Below, in pieces: positions 54,055 to 62,522 of a DNA stretch of 64,000 bases. How positions within the stretch are numbered: position 1 is the first letter of the stretch; each line of letters starts with the position of its first letter. Below the pieces are notes generated by a model, which saw only the letters and a list, made by a program, of their open reading frames with translations, ran no database searches and was not told the origin of the DNA. Origin of the DNA: Streptomyces sp. NBC_00178 (lineage in GTDB: Bacteria > Actinomycetota > Actinomycetes > Streptomycetales > Streptomycetaceae). A program made the translations under genes and the position numbers. The stretch is taken from assembly GCF_036206005.1 (NCBI RefSeq), contig NZ_CP108143.1, forward strand, positions 4,741,501 to 4,805,500, written 5' to 3'.

Positions 54055-54612
54055 TCAGCGGTCGCTTTCGTCACTCTCGCCCTGCGACAGCAGGCGGCGC
54101 TCCTCCATGTCCTTCACCATGGTCTCCAGTTCCGAGCGGATCCAGTCGCGCGTCGCGACCTCGCCGAGGCCCATGCGGAGCGCGGCGATCTCCCGGCTGA
54201 GGAACTCGGTGTCCGCGATCGACCGCTCGTTCTGCTTGCGGTCCTGCTCGTGGGTGACCCGGTCGCGGTCGTCCTGGCGGTTCTGGGCGAGCAGGATCAG
54301 CGGTGCGGCGTAGGAGGCCTGGAGGGACAGCATCAGCGTGAGGAAGATGAACGGGTACTCGTCGAAGCGCACGCCCTCGGGTGCGAAGATGTTCCACACC
54401 ACCCACAGGATGATGATCAGCGTCATCCAGACGATGAACCGCCCGGTGCCCAGGAAGCGGGCGATGCGCTCCGAGAACCGGCCGAACGCCTCCGGGTCGT
54501 ACTCGGGCAGCAGCCGGCGCCGCGGGGCCTTCGGCTGGTCGAGCCGGGGCCTCGGAGGTCGCACGATGCCCGAGGCGCCCGTCTGCGCCCGCGTACGCTC
54601 CTCAGGCGCCAC
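54055..54612 (-). CDS. DUF1003 membrane protein
   Basis: 185 aa, GTG start. Two transmembrane helices with the family motif RFIVWMTLIIILWVVWNIFAP and FIFLTLMLSLQASYAAPLILLAQNRQDDRDR, followed by a charged coiled-coil tail. Function of DUF1003 is unknown. The start overlaps the end of the MgtE-N/CBS gene by 11 nt, so they form an operon. Confidence 0.9.
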   Translation of the reverse strand: MAPEERTRAQTGASGIVRPPRPRLDQPKAPRRRLLPEYDPEAFGRFSERIARFLGTGRFIVWMTLIIILWVVWNIFAPEGVRFDEYPFIFLTLMLSLQASYAAPLILLAQNRQDDRDRVTHEQDRKQNERSIADTEFLSREIAALRMGLGEVATRDWIRSELETMVKDMEERRLLSQGESDESDR

Positions 54613-55876
54613 CCGCGATCCCCTCCTCGCCCTGGAAGTCCGTCTCGCGCCAGTCCTCCGGGAGCAGGTGGTCGAGCACGTCGTCGACGGTCACCGCGCC
54701 GAGCAGCGACCCGCTCTCGTCGACCACGGGCACCGACACCATGTTGTACGCGGCCAGATAGCTGGTCACCGCGGGCAGCGGGGTGTCCGGCGCCAGCGGG
54801 ACGAGGTCGCTGTCCACGATGGAGCTGACCAGGGTGTACGGGGGGTCCCGCAGCAGCCGCTGGAAGTGCACGGTGCCCAGGTACCTGCCGGTGGGCGTCT
54901 CGTCGGGCGACCGGCAGACGTAGACCTGCGCGGCCAGTGCGGGGGAGAGGTCCTGCTGGCGGACCCTGGCCAGCGCGTCCGCGACGGTGGCGTCGGGCCG
55001 CAGGATGATCGGCTCGGTCGTCATCAGCCCGCCCGCCGTCCGCTCCTCGTAGGACAGCAGCCGCCGTACGTCGGCCGCGTCGTCGGGGCGCATCAGGGCC
55101 AGCAGGCGTTCCTTGTCGGCCTCCGGCAGCTCCGAGAGCAGGTCGGCCGCGTCGTCGGGGTCCATCGCCTCCAGGACGTCCGCCGCGCGGTCCTCCTCGA
55201 GCTTGCCGATGATCTCCACCTGGTCGTCCTCGGGGAGCTCCTCCAGGACGTCGGCGAGCCGGTCGTCGTCCAGGGCGGCGGCTACCTCGGCCCGGCGCTT
55301 GGGCGTCAAGTGGTGCATGGCGTTGGCGACATCGGTGGGACGCAGCCGCTCGAAGGTCGCCACCAGGCTCTCCGCGCCCTGCCCGTGCTCCTCCAGGGAG
55401 AAGCCCTCGACGGCCGACCACTCCACGGTCAGGGTCTCGCCCTTGCGCCGCAGCGCTCCGCCGCGTCCCTTGCGGACGAAGAACTTGTCGATCTCCCAGT
55501 CGCGGCGCGCGGGCAGCTGCTGGATGGCGACGTCGAGGACGGTCACCTCCTCGTCCGTCTCCACGAGGCGGACCCGCCGGTCGAGGAACTCGCCCAGGAC
55601 CAGTCGCTCGGTCGGGCGCTGCTCGAAACGCCTCATGTTGACGACACCGGTGGTGATGACCTGGCCGGACTCGACACCCGTGACCCGGGTCATGGGCAGG
55701 AAGATCCGCCGGCGGCTCACCACCTCGACGACCATGCCCAGCAGGCGCGGCGGCTTGCCGCCGACCCGGAGCATCGCCACCAGATCGCGGACGCGGCCCA
55801 CCTGGTCGCCGTTGGGGTCGAACACCGGTACGCCGGACAGATGTGAGACGAAAACCCGGGGAGCGCCTGCCGCCAT
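54602..55876 (-). CDS. MgtE N-domain / CBS protein without membrane domain
   Basis: 424 aa; ATG at 55876. An N-terminal PRC-barrel-like part (FVSHLSGVPVFDPNGDQVGRVRDLV) is followed by the MgtE intracellular N domain with its helical repeats (DRLADVLEELPEDDQVEIIGKLEEDRAADVLEAMDPDDAADLLSEL). Two CBS domains follow (AGGLMTTEPIILRP; NMVSVPVVDESGSLLGAVTVDDVLDHLL). The transmembrane channel of MgtE is absent, so this is a cytosolic sensor-like protein. It is cotranscribed with the DUF1003 membrane protein, which might be its membrane partner. corA lies 1.5 kb away. Confidence 0.88.
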   Translation of the reverse strand: MAAGAPRVFVSHLSGVPVFDPNGDQVGRVRDLVAMLRVGGKPPRLLGMVVEVVSRRRIFLPMTRVTGVESGQVITTGVVNMRRFEQRPTERLVLGEFLDRRVRLVETDEEVTVLDVAIQQLPARRDWEIDKFFVRKGRGGALRRKGETLTVEWSAVEGFSLEEHGQGAESLVATFERLRPTDVANAMHHLTPKRRAEVAAALDDDRLADVLEELPEDDQVEIIGKLEEDRAADVLEAMDPDDAADLLSELPEADKERLLALMRPDDAADVRRLLSYEERTAGGLMTTEPIILRPDATVADALARVRQQDLSPALAAQVYVCRSPDETPTGRYLGTVHFQRLLRDPPYTLVSSIVDSDLVPLAPDTPLPAVTSYLAAYNMVSVPVVDESGSLLGAVTVDDVLDHLLPEDWRETDFQGEEGIAGGA

Positions 55877-56046
55877 ACTGTGCGCCTCCCTCGGTCCCCG
55901 TGTCCTCCTGGCCTTGATCAGGCTAGCCCGTCCCGGTGCGTGGTGCCCTGGCGGACCGTCCGTCCGGAGCTCTGCCGAATGGCGTACGCGGCACGGGTAC
56001 GCTGCCGTCTGCCACCCCCGACACACAGACGAGAGGCAGTGCGCCC

Positions 56047-56802
56047 GTGACCTCTTCCGCCCCGGCCGTCCGGGCCCGCCGCCGGACCGCTCTCGCCGTG
56101 GTGCTCTGCGCGGGGCTGACCGCCGCGCTGACGGCCTGTGCCGGCGAGGATCCGGACAAGGGGACCAACGGTGTGGGCAAACTGACGGCCGCGCAGATCG
56201 ACAGGAAGGCGCGCGCCGCCGCGGACGCCGCCGACGCGGTGCGGCTGACCGGAAAGCTCGTCAGCAAGGGCGGCACGTACACCCTGAACATGCAGCTCAG
56301 CGGCGAGGGCGGCATGGGCTCGGTGACCTCGAAGCACAGCACCTTCGCCCTGCTGCGGATCGGGGACGCGCTCTTCCTCAAGGCCGACGCGGGCTTCTGG
56401 AACGACGAGAAGGGCGACGACGGCAGCGACCGGGCGGCCGACAAGCTCGACGGCAAGTACGTGAAGGTCCCGCGGAACGACCCGGCCTACCGGCAACTGC
56501 GCGGCTTCACGGAGAAGAAGACACTGCTCGGCGGGATGCTGGCACTGCACGGAAAGATCAACAAGGGCGACCGGGGCACCGTCGGCGGGGTGCGGACCGT
56601 GCAGATCCTGGGGGGAAAGGGTGGCGAGGGCGGAGCCCTGGACGTCTCGCTGCGCGGCACCCCGTACCCCCTGCGCGTGGCGCGCGGCGGTGGCGGCGGC
56701 ACGGTCACCCTCGCCGACTGGGGCACGGCCTTCGAGCTGGAGCCGCCGTCCGAGGACGACACCGTCGACTACGGCGGCGAGCTGCCCAGGTCCTCCGGCT
56801 GA
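56047..56802 (+). CDS. Lipoprotein of LppX/LprG-like appearance
   Basis: 251 aa, GTG start. The signal peptide RRRTALAVVLCAGLTAALTACAGE has a lipobox ending at Cys near residue 31. The mature part has repeated beta-strands with alternating polarity (RLTGKLVSKGGTYTLNMQLSGEGGMGSVT, FALLRIGDALFLKADAGFW, YVKVPRNDPAYRQL), reminiscent of LolA/LppX-type folds. The assignment to that fold is tentative. It ends 9 nt from a convergent gene. Confidence 0.75.
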   Translation: MTSSAPAVRARRRTALAVVLCAGLTAALTACAGEDPDKGTNGVGKLTAAQIDRKARAAADAADAVRLTGKLVSKGGTYTLNMQLSGEGGMGSVTSKHSTFALLRIGDALFLKADAGFWNDEKGDDGSDRAADKLDGKYVKVPRNDPAYRQLRGFTEKKTLLGGMLALHGKINKGDRGTVGGVRTVQILGGKGGEGGALDVSLRGTPYPLRVARGGGGGTVTLADWGTAFELEPPSEDDTVDYGGELPRSSG

Positions 56803-56811
56803 GCGAGGTGT

Positions 56812-57330
56812 TCAGCGCCTCCCGCGTCGTTTCAGCAGCAGCCGCGGGAGCCCCGCGGGAGCCGTACGCCCGGTGGTCGCACCCGACGGCAGCGGCGGCG
56901 CGGCCAGCGAGCCGTCCGGGAGGTCCGTGCTGGAGGCGCCGGGCACCAGCCGCACGACCCGGCACTCGCGCGCCCAGCGCTCGGTCAGGCGCTCCGCGTC
57001 CGGGGCGTTCAGCCGCTTGCCCTTGAGCTCGCCGACGGCGGCCTCCCACTCCTCGGAGTGCGGTTCCAGCACGGTCACGGCAGCCGTCCACGCCACCAGA
57101 CGGCCGCCCTTGTCCTTGCTGCGCACGGTCACCTCGGCGGTGCCGCCGGCATCGATCCCGGCGGGCAGCGGCTGCTCGTCCGGGCCGTCACCGACGATCA
57201 CCGCGGCGCCCTCGTGCCAGACGTGCCAGACCGCCTGGGCGGGACCCGTGCCCCGCAGCCAGATCAGGCCGGACTTCTTGGTGGCCTCCTCGACGAGGGC
57301 CCGGGCCGACAACGCCTCAGCAGCAGTCAT
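56812..57330 (-). CDS. Conserved hypothetical protein (172 aa)
   Basis: Not assigned to a family. It reads as a split-barrel-like beta-rich domain (KSGLIWLRGTGPAQAVWHVWHEGAAVIVGDGPDEQPLP, TAEVTVRSKDKGGRLVAWTAAVTVL) with a Pro-rich basic tail ending LLLKRRGRR. The first part resembles flavin-reductase/PNPOx-like small proteins of actinobacteria, but no cofactor motif is evident. It lies 12 nt downstream of corA on the same strand and is probably cotranscribed. Confidence 0.7.
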   Translation of the reverse strand: MTAAEALSARALVEEATKKSGLIWLRGTGPAQAVWHVWHEGAAVIVGDGPDEQPLPAGIDAGGTAEVTVRSKDKGGRLVAWTAAVTVLEPHSEEWEAAVGELKGKRLNAPDAERLTERWARECRVVRLVPGASSTDLPDGSLAAPPLPSGATTGRTAPAGLPRLLLKRRGRR

Positions 57331-57342
57331 GCCCGCACTCTA

Positions 57343-58458
57343 TTAGAGCCAGCCGTTGCGCTTGAGGGTGCGGTGGATCGAGAAACAGACGACGCCGATC
57401 AGCGCGAGGACGATCGGATAGCCGTACGTCCACTGCAGTTCGGGCATGTGCTTGAAGTTCATGCCGTACACGCCGCAGATCATCGTCGGTACGGCGATGA
57501 TGGCCGCCCAGGACGTGATCTTGCGCATGTCCTCGTTCTGCGTGACGGTCGCCTGCGCCAGGTTGGCCTGGAGGATCGAGTTGAGCAGTTCGTCGAAGCC
57601 GATGACCTCCTCGTGCACCCGGGCCAGGTGGTCCGCGACGTCCCGGAAGTACTTCTGGATGTCCGGGTCGATCAGCCGCATCGGCCGCTCGCTCAGCAGC
57701 TGCATCGGCCGCAGCAGCGGCGACACGGCACGCTTGAACTCCAGCACCTCGCGCTTCAGCTGGTAGATCCGCCCGGCGTCCGCCCCGCGTGCCGTGCCCT
57801 TCGCCGGGGTGGAGAACACGTCGATCTCCACCTCGTCGATGTCGTCCTGCACGGAGGCGGCCACCGCGATGTAGCCGTCCACGACGTGGTCGGCGATGGA
57901 GTGCAGCACGGACGAGGGGCCCTTGGACAGCAGCTCCGGATCCTCCTGGAGGCGGTGGCGCAGCGCGCGCAGCGAGCCCTGACCGCCGTGCCGGACGGTG
58001 ATCACGAAGTCCCGCCCGGTGAAGCACATGACCTCACCCGTCTCGACGACCTCGCTGGTCGCGGTCAGTTCGGCGTGCTCGACGTAGTGGATCGTCTTGA
58101 AGACGGTGAACAGCGTGTCGTCGTAACGCTCCAGCTTGGGCCGCTGATGGGCGTGGACGGCGTCCTCCACGGCGAGCGGGTGGAGCCCGAACTCCCGTGC
58201 GATACCGGAGAACTCCTCGTCCGTCGGCTCGTGCAGACCGATCCAGGCGAAGCCGCCGTCCTCCCTCACCCGCAGCATGGCCTCACGCGGCGTCAGGCCG
58301 GAGGCCTCGGTCACCCGGCGTCCGTCGCGGTAGACCGCGCAGTCGACGACCGCGCTGGAGGCGGACGGGTCACGGGTGGCGTCGTAACTGTTGTACGGGG
58401 TGTTGCTCTTGCGCAGGGACGGGCGCACGGCGGCGCGCAGGTCACGGATCATCGACAT
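57343..58458 (-). CDS. corA: CorA-family magnesium/cobalt transporter
   Basis: 371 aa. A large N-terminal cytosolic domain with long stalk helices precedes two C-terminal helices. The signature YGMNF, followed by MPELQWTYGYP (periplasmic loop), lies between ITSWAAIIAVPTMICGV and PIVLALIGVVCFSI. It forms a pentameric Mg2+/Co2+ channel in the membrane. ATG at 58458 with GAGGAG upstream. A palindrome GGACGTG-CGCT-CACGTCC at 58516-58533 lies about 60 nt upstream and might be a regulatory site. Confidence 0.95.
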   Translation of the reverse strand: MSMIRDLRAAVRPSLRKSNTPYNSYDATRDPSASSAVVDCAVYRDGRRVTEASGLTPREAMLRVREDGGFAWIGLHEPTDEEFSGIAREFGLHPLAVEDAVHAHQRPKLERYDDTLFTVFKTIHYVEHAELTATSEVVETGEVMCFTGRDFVITVRHGGQGSLRALRHRLQEDPELLSKGPSSVLHSIADHVVDGYIAVAASVQDDIDEVEIDVFSTPAKGTARGADAGRIYQLKREVLEFKRAVSPLLRPMQLLSERPMRLIDPDIQKYFRDVADHLARVHEEVIGFDELLNSILQANLAQATVTQNEDMRKITSWAAIIAVPTMICGVYGMNFKHMPELQWTYGYPIVLALIGVVCFSIHRTLKRNGWL

Positions 58459-58837
58459 GGCTGGCTCCTCTTCACGGAGGGCCGTCGGCGGGGGGCGTGG
58501 AACAGCCCGGAATGGGGACGTGCGCTCACGTCCGCAAAGCGGGCGGCACCGCGCGTGCGCGATGACGGCGTTCGCTACAGACAGGCAAAAACGAAGGGCT
58601 CTTCCGTCGCGCGAACTGCCGTGGTGGCACCCGGGAGGGGTGTCAGATCACAGAAGGAAGGCGTCGTGCGGAAGAGCTGTCGGTACTGCGAGGTCGACTC
58701 GGATCCACCGCAGCCCCACCTCCTCCGGCCGGTCCCCCGTGGGGGATCACGTGTTGTCAGGACTGAGAGCGCGCTTCTGCGTGCTGTCCCTACCGACGGC
58801 CCAGGCTACCAGTCCGGACCAGGCCCAATCCCTTCCT
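58459..58837. other. Divergent intergenic region corA / SUFU gene
   Basis: About 380 nt without a credible gene. It contains the 7-bp inverted repeat at 58516-58533 near corA. No Mg2+ riboswitch (M-box) structure could be recognised by eye. Confidence 0.35.
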
Positions 58838-58864
58838 TTGCCCGTTCCAGACGCGTTCTATGCT
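58838..58864 (+). promoter_or_regulatory. Promoter predicting a leaderless SUFU-domain mRNA
   Basis: TATGCT (58859-58864) ends 6 nt before the ATG at 58871, with TTGCCC (58838-58843, 15-nt spacer) or TTTGCC (58837-58842, 16-nt spacer) as -35. There is no ribosome site before the ATG, so transcription should start at or within a base or two of the start codon. Confidence 0.5.
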
Positions 58865-58870
58865 CGCGGT

Positions 58871-59455
58871 ATGGGAGAAATTCTTGATCTGGTCGAGGCC
58901 CGGCTGCGTACGGCGCTCGGTGAGCCGGACGCGCGCGCCGAGGTGACGTTCCTCGGCACGGACCGCATCGAGGTGCTCCGCTTCCTCGACGGTGATGTGG
59001 TGCGCTACGCCACCCTGGGCATGTCCGACCGGCCGATGGCCGACCCGACCTCGCCCCTCGCGGACCCCGTGAAGGGCCCTCGCGCCGAACTCGTCCTGTC
59101 CGTACGGGCCGGGATCGCGGACACCGACCAGGTGCTGCGGCCGCTCGCCGTGCTCGCCGCCTCCCCGGTGGTCGAGGGGCTGATCGTGGCGCCGGGCGCG
59201 TCGCTCGACCTCGGGCAGCCGCTGTGGCCCGGCGCGCCGTTCACCTCCGTCCTGGTCGCCGAACCGGGCGGTCTGGTCGAGGACCTGGAACTGGACGCCC
59301 CCATGGACCCGGTGTGCTTCCTGCCGCTGCTGCCGATGACGCACAACGAGGCGGCCTGGAAGCGGGTCAGGGGCGCGCAGGAGCTCCAGGAGCGGTGGCT
59401 GTCGCAGGGAACCGACCTGCGGGACCCGCTGCGCACCTCCGTGGCCCTGGACTGA
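58871..59455 (+). CDS. Suppressor-of-fused (SUFU) domain protein
   Basis: 194 aa. The SUFU-type domain is recognised from VTFLGTDRIEVLRFLDGDVVRYATLGMSDRPM, RAELVLSVRAG, VLRPLAVLAASPVVEGLIVAPGASLDLGQPLWPGAPFTSVLVAEP and CFLPLLPMTHNEAAWKR. Bacterial SUFU proteins are often linked to immunity or toxin systems, but many streptomycetes have this one as a core gene. The start has no ribosome site and sits just after a -10 box. Convergent with the MFS gene; hairpin between. Confidence 0.85.
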   Translation: MGEILDLVEARLRTALGEPDARAEVTFLGTDRIEVLRFLDGDVVRYATLGMSDRPMADPTSPLADPVKGPRAELVLSVRAGIADTDQVLRPLAVLAASPVVEGLIVAPGASLDLGQPLWPGAPFTSVLVAEPGGLVEDLELDAPMDPVCFLPLLPMTHNEAAWKRVRGAQELQERWLSQGTDLRDPLRTSVALD

Positions 59456-59462
59456 CCCGCGG

Positions 59463-59501
59463 GCGCCGCCCCGGCGGGAGGTCTTCGCGCCGGGGCGGCG
59501 C
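59463..59501. terminator. Bidirectional terminator SUFU / MFS
   Basis: Perfect 14-bp stem GCGCCGCCCCGGCG (59463-59476) / CGCCGGGGCGGCGC (59488-59501) with an 11-nt loop. Confidence 0.7.
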
Positions 59502-59545
59502 GCCGCCGCGCGGCCGGAGGGGCGAACGGCGGCGGGACCGGGGGG

Positions 59546-60778
59546 TCAGTCCGCGAAGACGGTGACGCCGTCCTCGGCCGCGTGCCGCGGCTCCAGCTCC
59601 CGCGCCTCGTGGGTCAGGGCCGCGCGCCGTACCCACACCACGGCCGCTCCGGCGAGGGCGGCGAGCGCGGCGACCACGAACGGGACGTGGATGTCGCTCC
59701 ACTCCTCGATCTTCGGGGCGAGGAAGGGCGCCGCGGCGGCGGCGAACCACCGGACGAAGTTGTAGCCGGCGCTCGCCACCGGGCGCGGCGCGTCCGAGAC
59801 GCCCAGGGCGAGTTCGGTGTAGACGGTGTTGTTCATGCCGATGAAGGCGCCGGAGACGATGGTGCAGACGACGGCCGTGGTGTGGTCGCCGTACCCGAGG
59901 ACCACCAGGTCGGCCGCGAGCAGCACGAGTGAGGCGCCGAGGACCTTCAGCGAGCCGAAGCGCCGCTGCAGGCGCGGGGCGACGAGCACCGAGAACACGG
60001 CGAGCAGCAGTCCCCAGGCGAAGAACACCCCGCCCGACCGGTACGGCGACATGTCGAGTACGAACGGCGTGAAGGCCAGGATCGTGAAGAACGCGTAGTT
60101 GTAGAAGAACGCCGAGGCGGCGACGGAGGCCAGCCCGCCGTGGCCGAGCGCCCTGACCGGGTCGAGCAGGGACGTCTTCCGGGCGGGCTTCGGCTGCTCC
60201 CCGAGGAACGCGGTGATGCACACGAAGCCGATCGCCATCAGGGCGGCGGTGCCGAAGAAGGGGTAGCGCCAGCTCGCGTCGCCGAGCAGGGCGCCGACCA
60301 GCGGCCCGCACGCCATGCCGAGGCCGAGGGCCGACTCGTACAGCAGGATCGCGGCGGCGCTGCCGCCGGCCGCCGCTCCGACGATCACGGCGAGCGCGGT
60401 CGAGACGAACAAGGCGTTGCCCAGCCCCCACCCGGCACGGAAGCCGACCAGTCCGGCGACGGACGAGGAGGTGCCGGAGAGCGCGGCGAACACGACGACC
60501 AGGGCGAGGCCGGCGAGGAGGGTCCTGCGTCCCCCGATGCGGCTGGAGACGAAACCGGTCACGAGCATCGCGACCGCGGTGATCAGGAAGTAGGAGGTGA
60601 ACAGCAGGGACACCTGGCTGGGTGTGGCCTGGAGTCCCTTCGCGATGGACGGGAGGATCGGGTCCACCAGGCCGATCCCCATGAAGGCCACCACCGAGGC
60701 GCCGGCCGTGGCCCATACGGCCTTCGGCTGGCGCAGGACGCTGGTCGTCCGCTCGTCGAGCGGATCCTCTCCCGGCAT
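59546..60778 (-). CDS. MFS transporter, DHA1-like exporter
   Basis: 410 aa, 12 hydrophobic segments. Motif A is recognisable as GFVSSRIGGRRTLLAGLAL after helix 2, and helix 1 carries GIGLVDPILPSIAKGL, typical of drug-efflux MFS proteins. ATG at 60778. The promoter upstream carries a TTAG-N5-CTAA operator inside its spacer, so a TetR- or MarR-type repressor encoded elsewhere should control it. Substrate unknown. Confidence 0.88.
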   Translation of the reverse strand: MPGEDPLDERTTSVLRQPKAVWATAGASVVAFMGIGLVDPILPSIAKGLQATPSQVSLLFTSYFLITAVAMLVTGFVSSRIGGRRTLLAGLALVVVFAALSGTSSSVAGLVGFRAGWGLGNALFVSTALAVIVGAAAGGSAAAILLYESALGLGMACGPLVGALLGDASWRYPFFGTAALMAIGFVCITAFLGEQPKPARKTSLLDPVRALGHGGLASVAASAFFYNYAFFTILAFTPFVLDMSPYRSGGVFFAWGLLLAVFSVLVAPRLQRRFGSLKVLGASLVLLAADLVVLGYGDHTTAVVCTIVSGAFIGMNNTVYTELALGVSDAPRPVASAGYNFVRWFAAAAAPFLAPKIEEWSDIHVPFVVAALAALAGAAVVWVRRAALTHEARELEPRHAAEDGVTVFAD

Positions 60779-60815
60779 GACGTCTCTCGCTCTCCACTGG
60801 GGGTTTCCTGGCGCC

Positions 60816-60855
60816 AGAATAAGTTAGACAAGCTAATAGATGCAATCCACATCTA
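60816..60855 (-). promoter_or_regulatory. Repressible promoter of the MFS gene
   Basis: On the minus strand: -35 TTGCAT (60845-60840), 18-nt spacer, -10 TATTCT (60821-60816). Inside the spacer is the palindrome TTAG-N5-CTAA (60824-60836). A second inverted repeat TAGATG (60837-60842) / CATCTA (60850-60855) overlaps the -35. The AT content stands out against the surroundings. Confidence 0.55.
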
Positions 60856-60934
60856 ATTTGTCCCGGCGGGAGCCGCGCTGCGGAAGGGTGATCGTCCTTG
60901 ACGCGGCGACCACCGGAGAGGACGGTGGGGCGTT

Positions 60935-61579
60935 ATGAGGGGCGAACCCAGTTGCCCGAAGTGCGGTGGCCGGGTCAGGGCGCCCGGTCTCTTCGCCGAC
61001 GCCTGGCAGTGCTCCGCGCACGGCCAGGTGCAGCCGATGCAGCCGGTGGTCCCGCCCAGCGTCGAGGCGCTGGGAGTGGTGGTGCACCGGGCGCGCGTAC
61101 CCGTGTGGATGCCCTGGCCGCTCCCCGTGGGCTGGCTGTTCACCGGCGCGGCGTACGCGGGCGACGACCGCAGCGGCGGCCGCGCCACCGCCGTCGCCTG
61201 CTCCGGTCCCGGACCGCTCGGCGGGATGGGGGAACTCCTGCTCGTCGCCGAGGAGCTGGGTGTCGGGCTGGGCGCGCGCTATGCCGGCATCGAGGGGCCC
61301 GACCCCGGTTCCGGTCTGCGCGTCGACACCGCGCCCGACGCCAAGGTGCTCGCCGCGGGCCGGCCCACGGCGCTCTGGCACGTCAAGGACGCCCCCTCCG
61401 ACCGGGCGGTCTTCGTCGGCGAAGCCCGCGGCCTGTGGCTCTGGGCGATCGTCTGGCCGGAGCAGTCGGGGCTGCTGATGTACGACGACCTGGTGCTGAC
61501 GGACCTCCGCGACGCCGGCGCGGAAGTGGACCTCGTGCCCTGCGGGGCCCTCACGCCCCGGCTGCTCGCCCGGCCCTGA
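60935..61579 (+). CDS. DUF6758-like protein with zinc-ribbon N-terminus
   Basis: 214 aa. It begins MRGEPSCPKCGGRVRAPGLF with CPKCGG and then QCSAHG, a small zinc-binding knuckle. The rest has no recognised motif: VPVWMPWPLPVGWLFTGAAYAGDD, LLVAEELGVGLGARYAGIEGPDPG, LWAIVWPEQSGLLMYDDLVL. I associate this with the actinobacterial DUF6758 family located before the PHP gene. Function unknown; 76 nt separate it from the next gene. Confidence 0.78.
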   Translation: MRGEPSCPKCGGRVRAPGLFADAWQCSAHGQVQPMQPVVPPSVEALGVVVHRARVPVWMPWPLPVGWLFTGAAYAGDDRSGGRATAVACSGPGPLGGMGELLLVAEELGVGLGARYAGIEGPDPGSGLRVDTAPDAKVLAAGRPTALWHVKDAPSDRAVFVGEARGLWLWAIVWPEQSGLLMYDDLVLTDLRDAGAEVDLVPCGALTPRLLARP

Positions 61580-61655
61580 GGGCGGCCGGAAGGGTGATTC
61601 GCGGCGGTTATCCTTGAGCGTCCCCTGTCCGTCCGCCAGCACTGGAGTGAGCGCC

Positions 61656-62522
61656 GTGCGCATCGACCTGCACGCCCACTCCACCGCGTCGGACGGTACG
61701 GACACCCCCGCCGAGCTGGTGGCCGCCGCGGCCGCGGCGGGCCTCGACGTCGTCGCGCTGACCGACCACGACACGGTGGCGGGCCACGCGGAGGCGGCCG
61801 CCGCCCTTCCCGAGGGGCTCACCCTCGTCACCGGCGCCGAGCTCTCCTGCCGCGTCGACGGTGTCGGGCTGCACATGCTGGCCTACCTCTTCGACCCCGG
61901 GGAGCCCGAACTGGCCCGCGAGCGCGAGCTCGTCCGGGACGACCGGGTGCCGCGTGCCCGGACCATGGTGGGCAAGCTCCGGGAGCTCGGCGTCCCCGTC
62001 ACCTGGGAGCAGGTCGCGCGCATCGCGGGGGACGGCTCCGTCGGCCGGCCGCACATCGCGACCGCCCTCGTCGAACTCGGTGTCGTGGACTCGGTCTCCG
62101 ACGCCTTCGTCCCCGAGTGGCTCGCCGACGGCGGCCGGGCCTACGCGGGCAAGCACGAACTCGATCCGTTCGACGCGGTCCGGCTGGTGAAGGCCGCGGG
62201 CGGCGTCACCGTCCTCGCCCACCCGCTGGCCGTCAAGCGCGGCGCCGTGGTGCCGGAGGCCGCCATCGCGCGGCTCGCCGCGGCGGGGCTCGACGGCGTC
62301 GAGGTGGACCACATGGATCACGACGAACCCACCCGGGCCCGGCTGCGCGGCCTCGCCGCCGAACTGGGCCTGCTGACCACCGGGTCGAGCGACTACCACG
62401 GCACCCGCAAGACGGTCGGGCTCGGCGCGTACACCACCGACCCCGAGATCTACGGCGAGATCACCCGGCGCGCGACGGGAGCCTTCCCGGTGCCGGGCGC
62501 CGGTGGACCCCGCGACGCCTGA
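61656..62522 (+). CDS. PHP-domain phosphoesterase
   Basis: 288 aa, GTG start. The four PHP motifs are present: RIDLHAHSTASDGT, ALTDHDT, GRPHIATALVE, and GSSDYHGTRK; a further metal-ligand His is in VLAHPL. Stand-alone proteins of this type are trinuclear-metal phosphoesterases such as 3',5'-nucleotide bisphosphate phosphatase or RNase AM (YciV/TrpH group), the likely function here. The stop codon TGA is directly abutted by the second MITE-like element. Confidence 0.9.
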   Translation: MRIDLHAHSTASDGTDTPAELVAAAAAAGLDVVALTDHDTVAGHAEAAAALPEGLTLVTGAELSCRVDGVGLHMLAYLFDPGEPELARERELVRDDRVPRARTMVGKLRELGVPVTWEQVARIAGDGSVGRPHIATALVELGVVDSVSDAFVPEWLADGGRAYAGKHELDPFDAVRLVKAAGGVTVLAHPLAVKRGAVVPEAAIARLAAAGLDGVEVDHMDHDEPTRARLRGLAAELGLLTTGSSDYHGTRKTVGLGAYTTDPEIYGEITRRATGAFPVPGAGGPRDA

